Below, in pieces: positions 11,526 to 22,994 of a stretch of DNA of 64,000 nt. Source of the DNA: Heterohyrax brucei (taxonomy: Eukaryota; Chordata; Mammalia; Hyracoidea; Procaviidae); NCBI GenBank assembly GCA_028571685.1, contig CM053144.1:93340171-93404170 (forward strand). Direction: 5' to 3'. The notes beneath the pieces are model-generated. The model did no database searches and was not told the DNA's origin. It was given only the letters and a program-made list of their open reading frames with translations. The position numbers and the translations under genes were made by a program. Numbering within the stretch: position 1 is the first letter of the stretch; each line of letters opens with the position of its first letter.

Positions 11526-12624
11526 AGACACTCAGGAAGCATTGACTAGTCTGTCATATTGGCAGTGCCTGGGGCAATGTTATGTAGGAGGCTGGCATAT
11601 GCTGTAAGTCAGCATCCAATAGGTGGTGGTATTTCTCTCTTAGCTGTTAAGTTGTAGGCCTTGGAGTCAAGAGGTGGAAATGGAAGCAGCACTAGCTGCT
11701 ATCATCCCTATAGCCAAGCCAAAAGCCAAGTGCCATCGAGTCGGACATCCCTATAATTCACTAGCAAAATGTTTGCTTCCTTGTCAGGAGCTGAAATCAT
11801 CTTAAAGAAAATCTTAAAGAAATTTACTGGGCAAGGCTCACTTAAGAAAAATATTGTGCCAGCAAGGTCATGAAAACTGACTGCTTAGCAATCTCCCAGG
11901 AAAGAATAAACAAGATGTGGCTGTCCTTGTATAGGGCTATTATTTGATCAGAGGTTTTGAGAACTAGGGAACACAGGTGCATGAGAAAGACCAGAGTTAA
12001 GAATAAACAAAGAAGTGTGTACTGTATAAAAGTTTGCTTGATAAAGAAATAAACGTCTCAGCTTGACTGGGTCCCTCCTGATGTGAGCATCTTTCTTTAA
12101 GCTCCCACGCCCTCCCTTCAGTCCTGTTCACCTGTAGACAGATGGCTGGCTTCTGTGACTTCCTCTCCCTATGACTCAATGCCATGGTAGAGGTCTTTTA
12201 AATGGAAAAATGCTTCCCTCAGGAGATATAACAGTGATTCCACCGAACTAGAAGTTAACATTGTCAACAAGCTACTTTGGGCTCCTCATGCTTCTAAATC
12301 AACAGGCAAAGAAGAAAGTTACTGGATGGGCTGAAGTAACTGAGCCTACATAACAATGATAAATTTCACTAATAGTAAGCAACAGATAAAAGGAACAGTA
12401 TGTCTGGAATATAGGAACTCTCTTAATATTGTCTCTAAGTGCTACCATACCCTGTCATTAAATCAATGCAAAACTACAATAACCCAATTTAGGCAGTACA
12501 GCTAATATTCCTGACCCTTCGAGAATGGAGCGGGTCTCCCTACCAGGTAAGGAACTATGATCATCTGGGGTGCTTGCTAGAATGTGTAATAAAGAAGTAA
12601 TTATAAATATTAAAAAAAAAAAAA

Positions 12625-12916
12625 ATGAAAGGGAAGCAGGCAGAGAATTAGGAACTTCACACCATCAAGAAAGCAGCACCAGGAGAACAGTGTGTCCTGC
12701 AGACCTGAGGTTCCTGTGCTAAGACGCTCCCCAGACAAAGACTGATGCAATACCAGACTTTTCTCCAGAACCAACAAGGAGGAAAGACTTCCCCTAGAGC
12801 GGACATGCTGAATTAGGACTTGCAGCCTACCGGACTGTGCAGGAATAAACTTTTCCTTTGTTAAAGCCATCCACTCTGTGGTATTTCTGTTACAGCAGCC
12901 CTAGCTGACTAAAACA
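12625..12916 (+). mobile_element. MaLR-type LTR, 3' half
   Basis: Aligns to the second half of the LTR at 8612-9118, from 'gggaagcaggcagagaatta' to the end 'gctgactaaaaca'. The 5' half is missing and a run of A lies at the break. Confidence 0.75.
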
Positions 12917-13805
12917 TATACACATATATATTATTTATTTATTGCGATTGAGTGGAAGTGTACAATCCAGTTTCAATTTGCATGCCCACCTATCTGCAGC
13001 TCCTAGTGCTCTCCTTGCCTGGTGACAGCACGTTCCTCCTTTCTGTTCTATACATGTTATATCCTCTTCATAATCTCCTGTCCCCTCTTCTCCACCTTCT
13101 CCACTCCCCTGTACTAAGAGGCCAGTAGGACAACATCCTATAGATGCATAGAACTATAAAGTGCACACATGATATGGTCACTCTGTGTTGCCAAGTCTAA
13201 TCTATTCCTGTCCGAGGAGTTGACCTCAGTAATGATTTATGGACAGGGGCAGCATCAGGTCTAGTAGCCATGCTCCCAGGGGAACCCCCTGGCCTTCAGA
13301 CCATCTTGCAGTCTTTTAGTGGTGTTCTCAGAGTGTATCCCTTTTTATTCTCGTGTTACCACTGAGACTCAACTTTGTGAGCCCCATCAAGGCTGTCACT
13401 GGAGGCGACCGGGCACCACCCGGTTCTTCTGGTCACATGTTGATGTAGTCACCCATTCATATGGGTCTTTCTGTCTTCTGGGTTCTGTTCCCCCCATTTT
13501 ATTTTTGTCCTTGGTGATCACCCTCGCCTGCAGAGTTGGGACAATCTGGTGTACCTCAGAAGGCAGCTTGCTAGCTTTCAAGACCCCAGATGCCACTCAC
13601 CAACATGGGGTGGAGAAGAGTCTCTTAGCAATAGGCAAGTTATACCAACTGGCCTCGATATCCCCTGAGAGCATGGTCCCTGGACCCCTGCCCCTGCTAC
13701 TCTGTCCTTGCCATCTTAGGTTAAGACTGGAAGAGTTGTCAGGTTATGTTGAAGTCCAGTTAAATTGATCTTCTTTGTAATATGTGCTGTCACTGATTTC
13801 ATACA
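12917..13805 (-). mobile_element. 5'-truncated L1 3' end
   Basis: Same family as 4485-5276, starting with a T/A-rich end and 'gattgagtggaagtgtaca'. It is truncated at 'gctgtcactgatttca' and followed at once by another copy in the same orientation. Confidence 0.75.
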
Positions 13806-13814
13806 TCCAAATTA

Positions 13815-15852
13815 TTATTATTTTTTATTGTGATTGAATGAAAATGTACACTCCCATATAAATTTGCATGTTCACCTACATGAAGCTCCCCCTGCTTTCC
13901 CTGTCTGGTGACAGGACACTCTTCCTCTCTGCTCCATGCATGACCTAACCTCCCAATAGTCTTCAATCCCCTCCTCTCCACCTTCCCCTTCCTTCAGTAA
14001 GAGGTCAGCAGGATGATATCCTATAGATGCATAAAACCATAAATTGCCCACAAGGTATGGTCACTCCGCATTGCCAAGTCCACTCAATTGCTGTCTGAAG
14101 CATTGACCTTCATTATGATTTATGGACAGGGGCAGCATCAAGGCCAGAGATGATGCTCCTGGGGGAACTCGTAGGCCCCTGGACCATCAGTTGTGGTCTT
14201 TTAGTGGAGATCTCAGGGTGCACCCCTATTCATTCTTGTATTGCCAGTGAGACTCAATTTTCTGAGCTCTATCATGGCTGTCACTGGTGGTGGCCGGGCA
14301 CTATCTGGTTTTTCCAGTCCCGAGTCCAAGCAGAGACCCAGTCACATGGGTCACTCTGTCTTCTGTGTTCTCTTTCTCCCATGTCTTCAGAGATCATCCG
14401 ATTCTGTTGAGTTGGGACTATTTGCTGTACCCTCAGATGGCAGCTTGGCAGCTTTTAAGACCCCAGACACCACTCACCAATATGGGGTGCAGGGAGCCCT
14501 CATTAGCAAAATGCTGGTTGTGCCAACTGGCCTTGGTTTCGCCTGAGAGCATGGTCTCCGGCCTCCTACTGCAGCTACTCTGTCCTTGCAATGTTGGGTT
14601 GGGATGCGAGGAGTACTCACGTTGAAGTCCAGTTAATATTGATCTTTCTAATGTGTGCTGTCACCAATTTCACCCAACCAAATTTCTATCAACTATCTAA
14701 TCTATAACCAGCCCTCTCCCTCCCTCCCTTGCAGCCATCAAAGAGTCTTTTTTTCTGTACGAGTCTGTTTTTAAGTCCTTATAGTAGGGGCCTCATATAA
14801 TATTTGTCCTTGTGCTGCTGACTAATTTCACTCAGCATGTCTTCCAATTGCAACCAAGTTATGAGATGCTTCCTACAATCATCATTGTTCTTTATCATTG
14901 CATAGTGTTCCACTGAGTACATATACCATAGTGTATTTATCCATTCCTCTGTTGTTGAGCATCTGGGTTCTGTCTTTTTGCTATTGTGGACTGTGCTGTG
15001 CTAAACATTCATGTGCATGTATCTGTTTGTGAGACTGCCCTTGCTTCTGTAGGCTATATTCCAAGCAGTGGGATTACTAGGTCAACTGGTATATCTATTT
15101 CCAGCTTTTTAAGGAAGCACCAGATTGCTTTCCTCAGAGACTGTACCATTTTGCAATCCCACCAGCAGTACAGGAGAGTTCCAATTTCTCCACAGCATCT
15201 CCAGCATTTGTTGTTTTGTGTTTTTTGGATCTTGGGCAACCTTGTTAGGGTAAGATGATATCTCATCCTAGTTTTGATATGAATTTCTTTAACAGTTAAT
15301 AATTGTGAGCATTTCTGCATGTGTCTTTTGGCTCTTTAGAGAAATGTCTGTCCATCTTCTTCGCCCATTGCTTAGTTGGATTATTCTTTTCTTGTTGATG
15401 TTTTGTAGTACTTTGTAGATTATGGAGATCAGACGTCAGTCTGACATATAATTGCCATATATTTTTTCCCATTCTGTAGGTGGTCTTTTAATTTTTTTGA
15501 TTAAGTCAAAAGATGAGCAAAAGTGTTTGATTCTTAGTAGTTCCCATTGATCTATTTTCTCTTCTGTTGACTGTGCTTTGTTTGTCAGATTTTGAAGTCT
15601 ACGTTGTGTATTGAAACTTACATTGTTGATCCTATTTTGTCTTGCATGATTTTTATTGTTTTAGGTTTAGTATTTACGTCTTTTACACAAGTTGAGTTGG
15701 TTTTTGTGTAAGGTTTGAGATACGGGTCTTGTTTCAATTTTTTGCAGATGGATAGCCAATTTTGCCAGCACCATTTGTTAAAAGGATTGTTTTTACCCCA
15801 GTTTAAAATCTCAGGGCCTTTGTCAAATATCAACTGGTCATAGGAGGATGCT
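13815..15852 (-). mobile_element. 5'-truncated L1 with ORF2 C-terminus and 3' UTR
   Basis: About 2 kb, reverse strand. 15320-15054 encodes a broken end of ORF2: NKCWRCCGEIGTLLYCWWDC and IPVDLVIPLLGI match the L1 ORF2 C-terminal region. 13815-14700 is the 3' UTR. Stops and frame breaks show it is inactive. Confidence 0.85.
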
Positions 15853-16599
15853 TTCTTGAAATTTCTAGTTAAAAGCCTATTTTGAAAAGCAAAATTCCGA
15901 ACACCTACTCTGGAAACAGGATTAGAGGAGTTAGGAACAGTGGAAGGGTATTACTGGTTTTACTATAACCTCAGTACTCTTTTTTTTTTTTACTGTGAAC
16001 ATGAACATTTTTATAATCAAAAATAATTCTAAATGTTATGTAAGCTTAAAATCTATTTTTTTCTGACTTTAAATTTTAATAAAACTAAAAGTCCTTTATG
16101 ATGTTTTCTTTTATTCAGAACACACTACAGTGATTCTCCTGTTACAGTGATCTCAAAAATGTGTGTAGTTGCTTCCTGGCCAGGTAAGAAACGGCTATCT
16201 CCTTATAGCTGTTGGCCACCACCCAAATGAGTGTGAACTACAAGTCATTCACTACATTAGTGTCTTTGAAGCACAGTATCAAATAATCTTATTTTTATCT
16301 CATAATAATAATTATAGCAATAAGTGTTTATTTTTCTTTAAAAAAATGCCAGTTGCCTTTCATTATGAGTATGCTTTCAAGTATAGCTCTTTGAATGCAC
16401 TCCTCAGTACTGTAGCTAGTAACCATGTATGTCTATTGAACACACGAAATGTGACTAGTTAGAATTGAGATGTACTGAAGGTAAAATACACACTAATATG
16501 ACATCAGTAAGAATGAAAGAGGAAGAACCTCCAAAAGTATGCTCCTTCACACACAGGTCAAATTCAGCTTGCAACAATCAAGAAAAGTGGTCAAACTTC

Positions 16600-18390
16600 A
16601 GTAATAATATGAGCTTTGTAGTGTTATTAAGTTGCCCTGTTCCCACCCCCAGCATCTTAGAAGTCTCTCTCATTTTCACTCTCTATCACCAATCCACCAC
16701 TAAGGACAGCCAGTATTATGATTTCTAACACTATAGACTAAGTATGTCTTTTTGGGAACTTCATGTAAACAAAATCATATAGCATGTACTCTTTTACATC
16801 TGAGTTTTTTCATTCAAATTATGTGAGATTCGACCATATTGCTGTGGGTATTGGCAGTCTGTTCTTCATCATTCTTTGCAGTGCTCCACTGAATTAACGG
16901 AGTATGCCCAAGTACATTTACTAATTCTGTTGATGACTATTTGGGTTTACAATTTTATTTGTTTTGATGTCCCAGCAAGTTGTCCACGGTTTTCAACTAT
17001 TACAAATAATTCTGTTCTGAGCATTCTTGCACTGCCTTTTGGTAGACGTGAGCGTTCATTTCTATTGTGGCTTCAGCTGGCTTCAGCTCTGGCTTCTGCC
17101 CATTTTTAAACTAGTTTATCTGTCTCTTATTGATTTGTAGTTCTTTATATATTCTGAGAATGAGTCTTTTTTCAAAAAAAAAGAAAGAAACTTGCTGGCA
17201 TAAAGTCAATTCCTACTCATAGTGACCCTGTAGGACAGAGTAGAACTGTACCATAGTTTCCAAGGGCTCATGGTGGATTTGAACTGCTTGACCTTCTGAT
17301 TAGCAGCTGTAGCATTTAACCACTATGCCACCAGAGTTTTGATTATGTATACTGCAAACATCTTCTCCTACGGTTTGCATTTTTACGCTCAGTGGTGTCT
17401 TTTGATGAACAGCAGCTCTTAATTTTACTGAAATCTAATTTTTTTTCTTTTAAGGTTAGCATTTTTAGTGTGCTGCTTAAGAAATATTTGCACATTCCAA
17501 GGTTATAAAGTTATTATCCTATGCTTTCTTTTAGAAGTATTATCTTCTGACCTTCAAATGATGTTTTTGTATATGATGTGAGGTAGGGGGTCAAGGTTTA
17601 TGTTTTTCTTAAGTGGATATACAACTGATCCAGCATCATTTAAAGACCATCTTTTCTCCCAGTGAATTATATATTGTATTATATTGATTTACAAGTGTAA
17701 GTGAGTCTATTTCCGGATATCTTATTCCACTGGCTTATTCATCTATCAATGCACCAGTACCATGTCCTTTATCAGGATAGCTTTATATTATCTGCGGCTA
17801 TCTGGTAGGGTAAATTCTCCAATACTGGTCTACTTTAGAACTGTTTTGATTATTCTGGGTACCTTGTGTTTCCATATAAATGTTATAACAAGCTGGTCAA
17901 CCTAAAGAACCAACGGCTTTTGTCTGAGATTACACCGACTCTATAGATCAATTTGGAGGAAAACTAAGCATTGTTTAGCTTTTGTTTATTTAGTTGTTCT
18001 TCAAAAATACTCAGTAATATTTGGAAGTTTTGAACGTCTTTAACAAGACTTATTCCTAAACATTGGCTGTTTCTAATGATATTGTATATTTCATGTTTTG
18101 CCTGTTTTTGCTAGTATACTGAAATACTTTTGATTTTTACTTATTTTCTGTCTAGGGGCTTTGCTAAATTCACTGATTATTTCTAATAGCTTGTATAAAG
18201 TCTATTCAAGTCATCTGTGCTAACAATTTTATTTCTGCTTTTTCAATCTCATGCATTTATTTTTCTTGCCTTATTTCACTGGTACTCTTTTGTTTTATTC
18301 AACATTACGCTTGCAAGATTCCCTCATACTGCTACACATTGCAATAGTTTGCTCTTTTTCTTGACTGGTTAATGTGCTATTGCATAAAAC
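16600..18390 (-). mobile_element. Old L1 fragments, split by an AfroSINE
   Basis: Reverse-strand L1 3' UTR and ORF2 end: 'acttcatgtaaacaaaatca', 'gcagtgctccactgaat', and later 'tcttttgatgaacagcagct'. Much more diverged than the neighbouring L1s. Boundaries are uncertain. Confidence 0.55.
17188..17342 (-). mobile_element. AfroSINE
   Basis: From 'taaagtcaattcctactcat' to 'ccactatgccaccagagttt', inserted into the old L1. Confidence 0.8.
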
Positions 18391-18554
18391 CACCACAATT
18401 AATTAATTTCTATATAAACTTTGCATTCTGTTCAAACTACATAAACAGTAAAGTATATTAACACCTGGGACAATAAGAACTATATGGACTAGCAATTCTA
18501 CATGAAATGTTGACAAGAAATTTACTATTTTCCATGTTTTCACCGAGGATTTGA

Positions 18555-18730
18555 TGATACTCAAAACCAAACCAAACTCAATGCCGTCGAGCCAGGTCCA
18601 ACTCGTAGCAACCCTATAGTTCAGAGTAGAACGGCCCCTCACGGTTTCCAAGGAGTGCCTAGGATTTGAACTGCTGAGCTTTTGGTTAGCAGACATAGCA
18701 CTTAACCCATTATACCACTAGGGTTTCCTT
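18555..18730 (-). mobile_element. AfroSINE
   Basis: From 'caaaaccaaaccaaactcaa' to 'ttataccactagggtttcct', a complete reverse copy. It retains the internal tRNA-like boxes on the minus strand. Confidence 0.85.
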
Positions 18731-19070
18731 GATGATACTACTATAAAATATATAAATGCCAATATAGAGTCACATAAATAAATAAGGAGTATACTTTGTA
18801 CTTTCAGAGCCTGGAATTCAAGTTTGAAATCAAGTTTATGTTACATGTGCATACTGGAATACACCAAAATCATAACACTAAATAGAGTATTCTTTGCCTT
18901 CTATATGCTTTTCTGAATTTGCCAGGGATATCAACATGGACAGGCAAATATGGAAGAGGCCACAGAGAAGGCTGAGGAAGGCAGATCTTAAGACAGGTCA
19001 GTCATCCTTTCTTCTGTGTATTCATTCATTAAGTTGAAGGCTTGCTATGTGTTAAGACTTAACAGATATC

Positions 19071-19100
19071 ATGATATATATATACATATATATGTCTATA
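19071..19100. repeat. Short TA-rich microsatellite
   Basis: An interrupted (TA)n/(CATA)n tract of about 30 bp in CGAS intron 1. Confidence 0.7.
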
Positions 19101-20017
19101 CTTAGCCTGCCCTTCTAAGAGTTTATAATGCTAAAACCCTAAATCTGGAGCTTTACAATCATCCTCCTTCTGGAAGGAAGTAATCAGTTGATTAAAGTCA
19201 ACATTTAACTCTAAAATAAAATACGATTGCTCTAATAAAGATATGTTATCAGCCTCAATTTGTGTTCATCCTACACCCAAGATCTTACATAAAGCTAAAG
19301 AAGATGCATAGCCAAGCACTCAGAAAACTGTCAGGCAAAAACACAATCAAAGAAATTTGCCTCTGGCCAGGAAATAAACTCAAGCCTGGCACCTGATCCA
19401 AATGGATCAATTTATGCTGTACTAATTATTTTAAAGACTCAACCACCCACAAACAAATGGAGTGCTGGAAAACAGGCGTGAAAGCAATTACACTGAATGT
19501 GTATTTAAGAAGTATGTTTTTTAAAGCCTATATATTTTCATTTAATTTTTTTCTAACTTCACTCTGTGATCTTGCCTATATCTGTATAGAAATACGAAGG
19601 GGGTCGTGAGAGCTAACAAAAGACATTTTTCCTATAAGAGATGTCCTCCTCATAGAAAAATGTCTCTTAGATACATTAATTTTCTGGAATTCCTCACAGA
19701 TCACTCCAAATTATCCAAGTCAGAGTTGAACATGTAGTACTGCTGGAGAAATTCAGCATATTTGTATATGAATCAATCTATACATTTGAATTCCCTGGTA
19801 GCATCTTGAGAGCAGCTAGAAATCAATATTGGTTAGCTGGATAATCATTAGATGGACAAGTACACAACAAATGCTTGCCGATTTAAACAACTGTGTTCCA
19901 AGCCACTGTGGAACAAGAGTCTAAGTTACTTTGGAAGAGAGGTGAGGGGACGCGACCCGAGGCAGAGAAGGGAGTCTGGGAGGGTGGAAAGGAAGCGGGG
20001 AAGCCTGGGCAGCTCAC

Positions 20018-20920
20018 CTTTACGTGCTCGTAGTAGCTCCCGGCATGTAGCAGGGAGACGTCTTGGAACGCCGATTCGCAGCTCCGCAGCCTCCGCAGCA
20101 GGTGGTCCACGACACCGTTCACGACCTCAGCCGCCAGAATGATCTCCTGACGTCTCAACTTTAACTTTTCCAACACTGCTTTGAGGTCACAGACGCCGAG
20201 TGCCGACGCTCTCCTGCTCGGGGTGCAGACTACCGCCTTTCCGGAGCTCCGCAACTCCTCCGGCCCTAGCCCAGATTTCCGCTCCAGCGCGGATTCCGCG
20301 CCTTCTTTGCCGCGATGTCCAGACCCAGAAAGCGGTGCCCTTAGAGACGCGGAAGGCTCCTGCTCCTCCAGTGGGGCCGCGTCCAGGGCTTGTGTGTCCC
20401 CAGCGCAGAGGCTCGCCGTCTTGGAGCGGGCCCCCAGTGGTTCGGCCTGGGGGACCCTGGCCCGGGGACCTTGGGTGCTCTTCTTTAGGGCCTCCGCCTT
20501 CTTTGGTCCAGCCTCACATTTCCGCTCCCGGGCAGATTTCGCGCCCTTTTCCTGGCGATGCCCTGACCTCGGAAAGGGCGCCCTCGGAGATGCGGAAGGC
20601 TCCTGATCCTCCAATGGGAAGGCGGTGGCGGCGTCCAAGAGTTGTGAGTCCCGAGAGCAGAGGGTTGCCTTCTTGGAGCGGGCCCCCAGCACGTCGGCCT
20701 GAGGGACCTTGGCCTGGAGACCTTGGGCGCTCTTCTTCTTCAGGGACTCGGACTTTTTAGCTGAGCCACACCTACTGCTGCAGGACTGGGCGTCCCCGGG
20801 CCAGGCGGGAGATTTGTCAGACTCCTTCACGGTGGCCCTAGCCCTCCTCGCAGAGCCTTTTGGAGCTGCGGCTTCGTCCACTTTGGGTGCCCGCGTTGCC
20901 TTTCCTCGCCGAGGGTCCAT
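20018..20920 (-). CDS. CGAS: CGAS coding exon 1 (start codon, N-terminal tail, start of the catalytic core)
   Basis: 903 bp, 301 codons. The ATG at 20920 has a strong context (G at -3, G at +4) and matches the human start MxPxxGKA. The donor is 'GTAAAG|GTGAGC'. Residues 1-240 are the disordered, basic N-terminal tail that helps bind DNA and phase-separate. Residues 243-301 begin the core: DLKAVLEKLKLRRQEI (spine helix), GVVDHLLRRL and AGSYYEHVK, with the nucleotide-binding Gly-Ser pair at 294-295. Human exon 1 is about 82 residues shorter. The difference is an in-frame tandem duplication: 55-139 and 140-220 are alignable copies. At the two sites that set human DNA-length discrimination (human K187 and L195) this protein has N268 and R276, the residues found in mouse. 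Confidence 0.97.
20261..20758 (-). repeat. In-frame tandem duplication inside CGAS exon 1 (two units)
   Basis: Unit 1 is 20758-20504 (85 codons) and unit 2 is 20503-20261 (81 codons). Both run in the order KK-x-E/S-x-LKK, QG, VPQA, LGARSK, LC, D, EDQEPSAS or EEQEPSAS, RAP, SGHR, ERK, GP. The DNA is also alignable, e.g. 'gatgcggaaggctcctg' and 'gacgcggaaggctcctg' on the plus strand. Human has a single equivalent segment. Confidence 0.93.
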
Positions 20921-20998
20921 GCCGTGTGCTCTCTGCTACTCTAAAGGGAGGGTGGCTTCGGAAAAATGCCCTCAAGGAGGCACGCCACCAGTAGAGTA

Positions 20999-21013
20999 GG
21001 AAACGAAACTGAG
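20999..21013 (-). promoter_or_regulatory. ISRE/IRF-like element upstream of CGAS
   Basis: Plus-strand 'GGAAACGAAACTGAG' (minus-strand CTCAGTTTCGTTTCC) lies about 80 bp upstream of the ATG. It contains the IRF core AANNGAAA and nearly fits AGTTTCNNTTTC but is one base short between the halves. Human CGAS is reported to be interferon-inducible through promoter ISREs, so position and motif agree. Function is inferred. Confidence 0.45.
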
Positions 21014-21113
21014 TGGGTAATAGAGCGTCAAGGCTACCGCGGGGGTATCACAGGGAACCACGCCCCGCCGCCAAGGCGCGCCACCGGGGGCCCAGCGTGG
21101 GTAAATTTGTCAC

Positions 21114-21646
21114 CCAATTGAAGCGGTGCAGCTAGTTTGGGAACAGTACTTTACACAATGGGAAGGGGGCAGAAAACACTGTACAATTTTTTTGAGGGCT
21201 TTGTTCGTCAAACATACTTGTCTGAGCGCCACCTAGACCAATTTTTCGAAAATTAGGTATCTTCTCCCTGGAACGTTGAACCAGTTCTTTCCTGTTGAGT
21301 CAAGGCCAAGGAACACCCTAATTTTCAAAAATTTGGGTGAACTAAAACAATAATTAGAATGGGAAAAAGTACTGGATGAAAACCTAATCTCTTAAATGTA
21401 AAGGCAACATTCTCATTACACTGCATTGCAAGCAAAGCTCTCACCCTTACGATTTTGAGCAGAGGTTAGAGCTGCCCTCATCCAAAATGGCGGCCAATCT
21501 TGTTGCTTTGTGTATGGCTCTACACAGATCTAGCAATGATCCATCCTCCGGTATCAGTCAGGCCCCTGCAAGGGCTCAGTGCCCCTCATCCAAGGCTCTC
21601 ATTCTAGGGCTTCCACTCATCTTTTTTCCATTCCTGTTACTGTTCT
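21114..21646. other. Intergenic, no recognised feature
   Basis: Unique-looking sequence upstream of the CGAS promoter. No exon or repeat recognised. Confidence 0.5.
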
Positions 21647-21663
21647 GGTTCACTCAAATTTTA

Positions 21664-22977
21664 TTTTTTATATATTTTTTATTATTTTATTATTTATTAT
21701 GACTGAGTGAAAATGTACATTCCTGTATAAATTTACATGCCCACCTATATGCAACTTCCACTGCTCTCCCTGCCTGGTGACAGCACACTACTCCTCCCTG
21801 CTTCATACATGTTTCATCCTCCCAACAGTCTCTTTTCCCCTCCTCTCCACCCACTCCCCTTTCTCCAGCCAGAGGTCAGCAGGTTGATATCCTGTAGATG
21901 CATAGAACCATAAAGTGCATCCAGTATATGGTCACTCTGCAACGCCAAGTTCAATCCATTCATGTCCAAAGAGTGGACCTTCGTTATAATTTATGCAGTG
22001 TCAGAGCCAGGGGCCATGCTCCCATGGTAACCCCGAAACCACTGGACCATCAATTGAGGTCTTTTAGTGGAGATCTCAGGGTGCATACCTTTTTGTTCTT
22101 GTGTTGCCAGTGAGACTCAACTTAGTGAGCTCCATCACGGCTATCACTGGTGGTGACTGGGCACCATCCGGTTCTTCCGGTCCCAAGTCGATGTAGGCAC
22201 CCACTCATGTAGGTCTCTCTATCTTCTGGGTTGTCTCTACCCCATGTCATTTTTGTCCTCAGTGAGCATCCGTTCCTGCTGAGTTGGGACCATTTGCTGT
22301 GCCCTCGGATGGCAGCTTGGCAGCTTTTAAGACCCCAGACGCCAGTCACCAATGTGGGGTGCAGAGAGCCCTCTTAGCAAAACACTAGTTGTGCCAGTTG
22401 GCCTTGATTTTGCCTAAGAGCATGGTCCTCCACCCCCTGCCCCAGCTACTCTGACCTTGCAATACTGGATTAAGATGGAAGGAATATTCAAGTTATGCTG
22501 AAGTCCACTTAATATTGTTCTTGTTTCTAATGTGTGCTATCACTGATTTCACCGAACCAGATTTCTAGCAACTATCTAATCTAAACTCTTCTCCCCTCGC
22601 CCTCCTTCCCTCCCCTCCCTTACAGCTGTCAAAGAGTCTTTTCTTCTATACATAAGTCTGTTTTTGACATCTTATTATAGGGGTCTCATAAAATATTTGC
22701 CCTTTTGTTGCTGACTACTTTCACTCAACATAATGTCTTCCAGTTGAAACCAGGTCATGAGATGTTTCCTGGAATCATCATTATTCTTTATCATTGCATA
22801 GTGCTCCATTGAGTATATATACCATAGTTTACCTATCCATTCCTCTGTTGTTGGGCATCTGAGTTGATTCTATCTTTTTGCTATCGTGGACTGTGCTGTG
22901 ATAAACATCTTGTGCATGTGTCCATTGGTGTGAAAGGCCTTGATTCTGTAGGACATATTCCAAGCAGTGGAATTACC
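21664..22977 (-). mobile_element. 5'-truncated L1 with exact 17-bp target duplication
   Basis: Reverse-strand L1 3' UTR and the very end of ORF2. Flanked by 'ggttcactcaaatttta' at 21647-21663 and again at 22978-22994. The low divergence of the flanks suggests a fairly recent insertion. Confidence 0.9.
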
Positions 22978-22994
22978 GGTTCACTCAAATTTTA

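Larger units (their letters stand above)
8518..20017 (-). other. CGAS intron 1
   Basis: An 11.5-kb intron with donor GTGAGC and acceptor tag. From right to left it contains largely unrecognised sequence (18740-20000), an AfroSINE, an old L1, two L1 insertions in tandem, a MaLR LTR remnant and a MaLR provirus with a nested LTR. Bases 11530-12600, 15860-16590 and 18740-19850 have no recognised gene or repeat apart from a short AfroSINE scrap near 11714-11748. Confidence 0.8.
1..20920 (-). other. CGAS: CGAS gene, 5' part (exons 1-3 of the coding region; 3' exons outside the window)
   Basis: This is the locus of cyclic GMP-AMP synthase, which binds cytosolic double-stranded DNA and makes 2'3'-cGAMP from ATP and GTP to activate STING. 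The coding parts seen are 20920-20018, 8517-8298 and 2826-2590. Intron phases are 0 after exon 1, 1 after exon 2 and 1 after exon 3, and every intron has GT and AG ends. Joined, they give about 453 residues that align without a gap in frame to mammalian cGAS up to the stretch ending GNDFQ. The zinc-thumb and C-terminal Mab21 exons were not found in 1-2589, so they lie left of the window. Introns are about 11.5 kb and 5.5 kb and are filled with retrotransposons. No frameshift or stop is seen, so the part visible looks functional. Confidence 0.95.
20150..21110. promoter_or_regulatory. CpG-rich island over CGAS exon 1 and promoter
   Basis: Frequent CpG and high G+C relative to the AT-rich surroundings, across the start codon and about 190 bp upstream. 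The exact transcription start cannot be read. Confidence 0.7.

Noticed and set aside
13319-13768. A 149-codon plus-strand open frame, and a similar one at 55381-55845
   Set aside because: Both are antisense to the L1 3' UTR. The same peptide pattern recurs in every copy, so it is a repeat artefact.
20181-20760. Plus-strand open frames of 141 and 186 codons opposite CGAS exon 1
   Set aside because: They are antisense shadows of a G+C-rich coding exon. The minus-strand frame has clear homology and correct splice sites.
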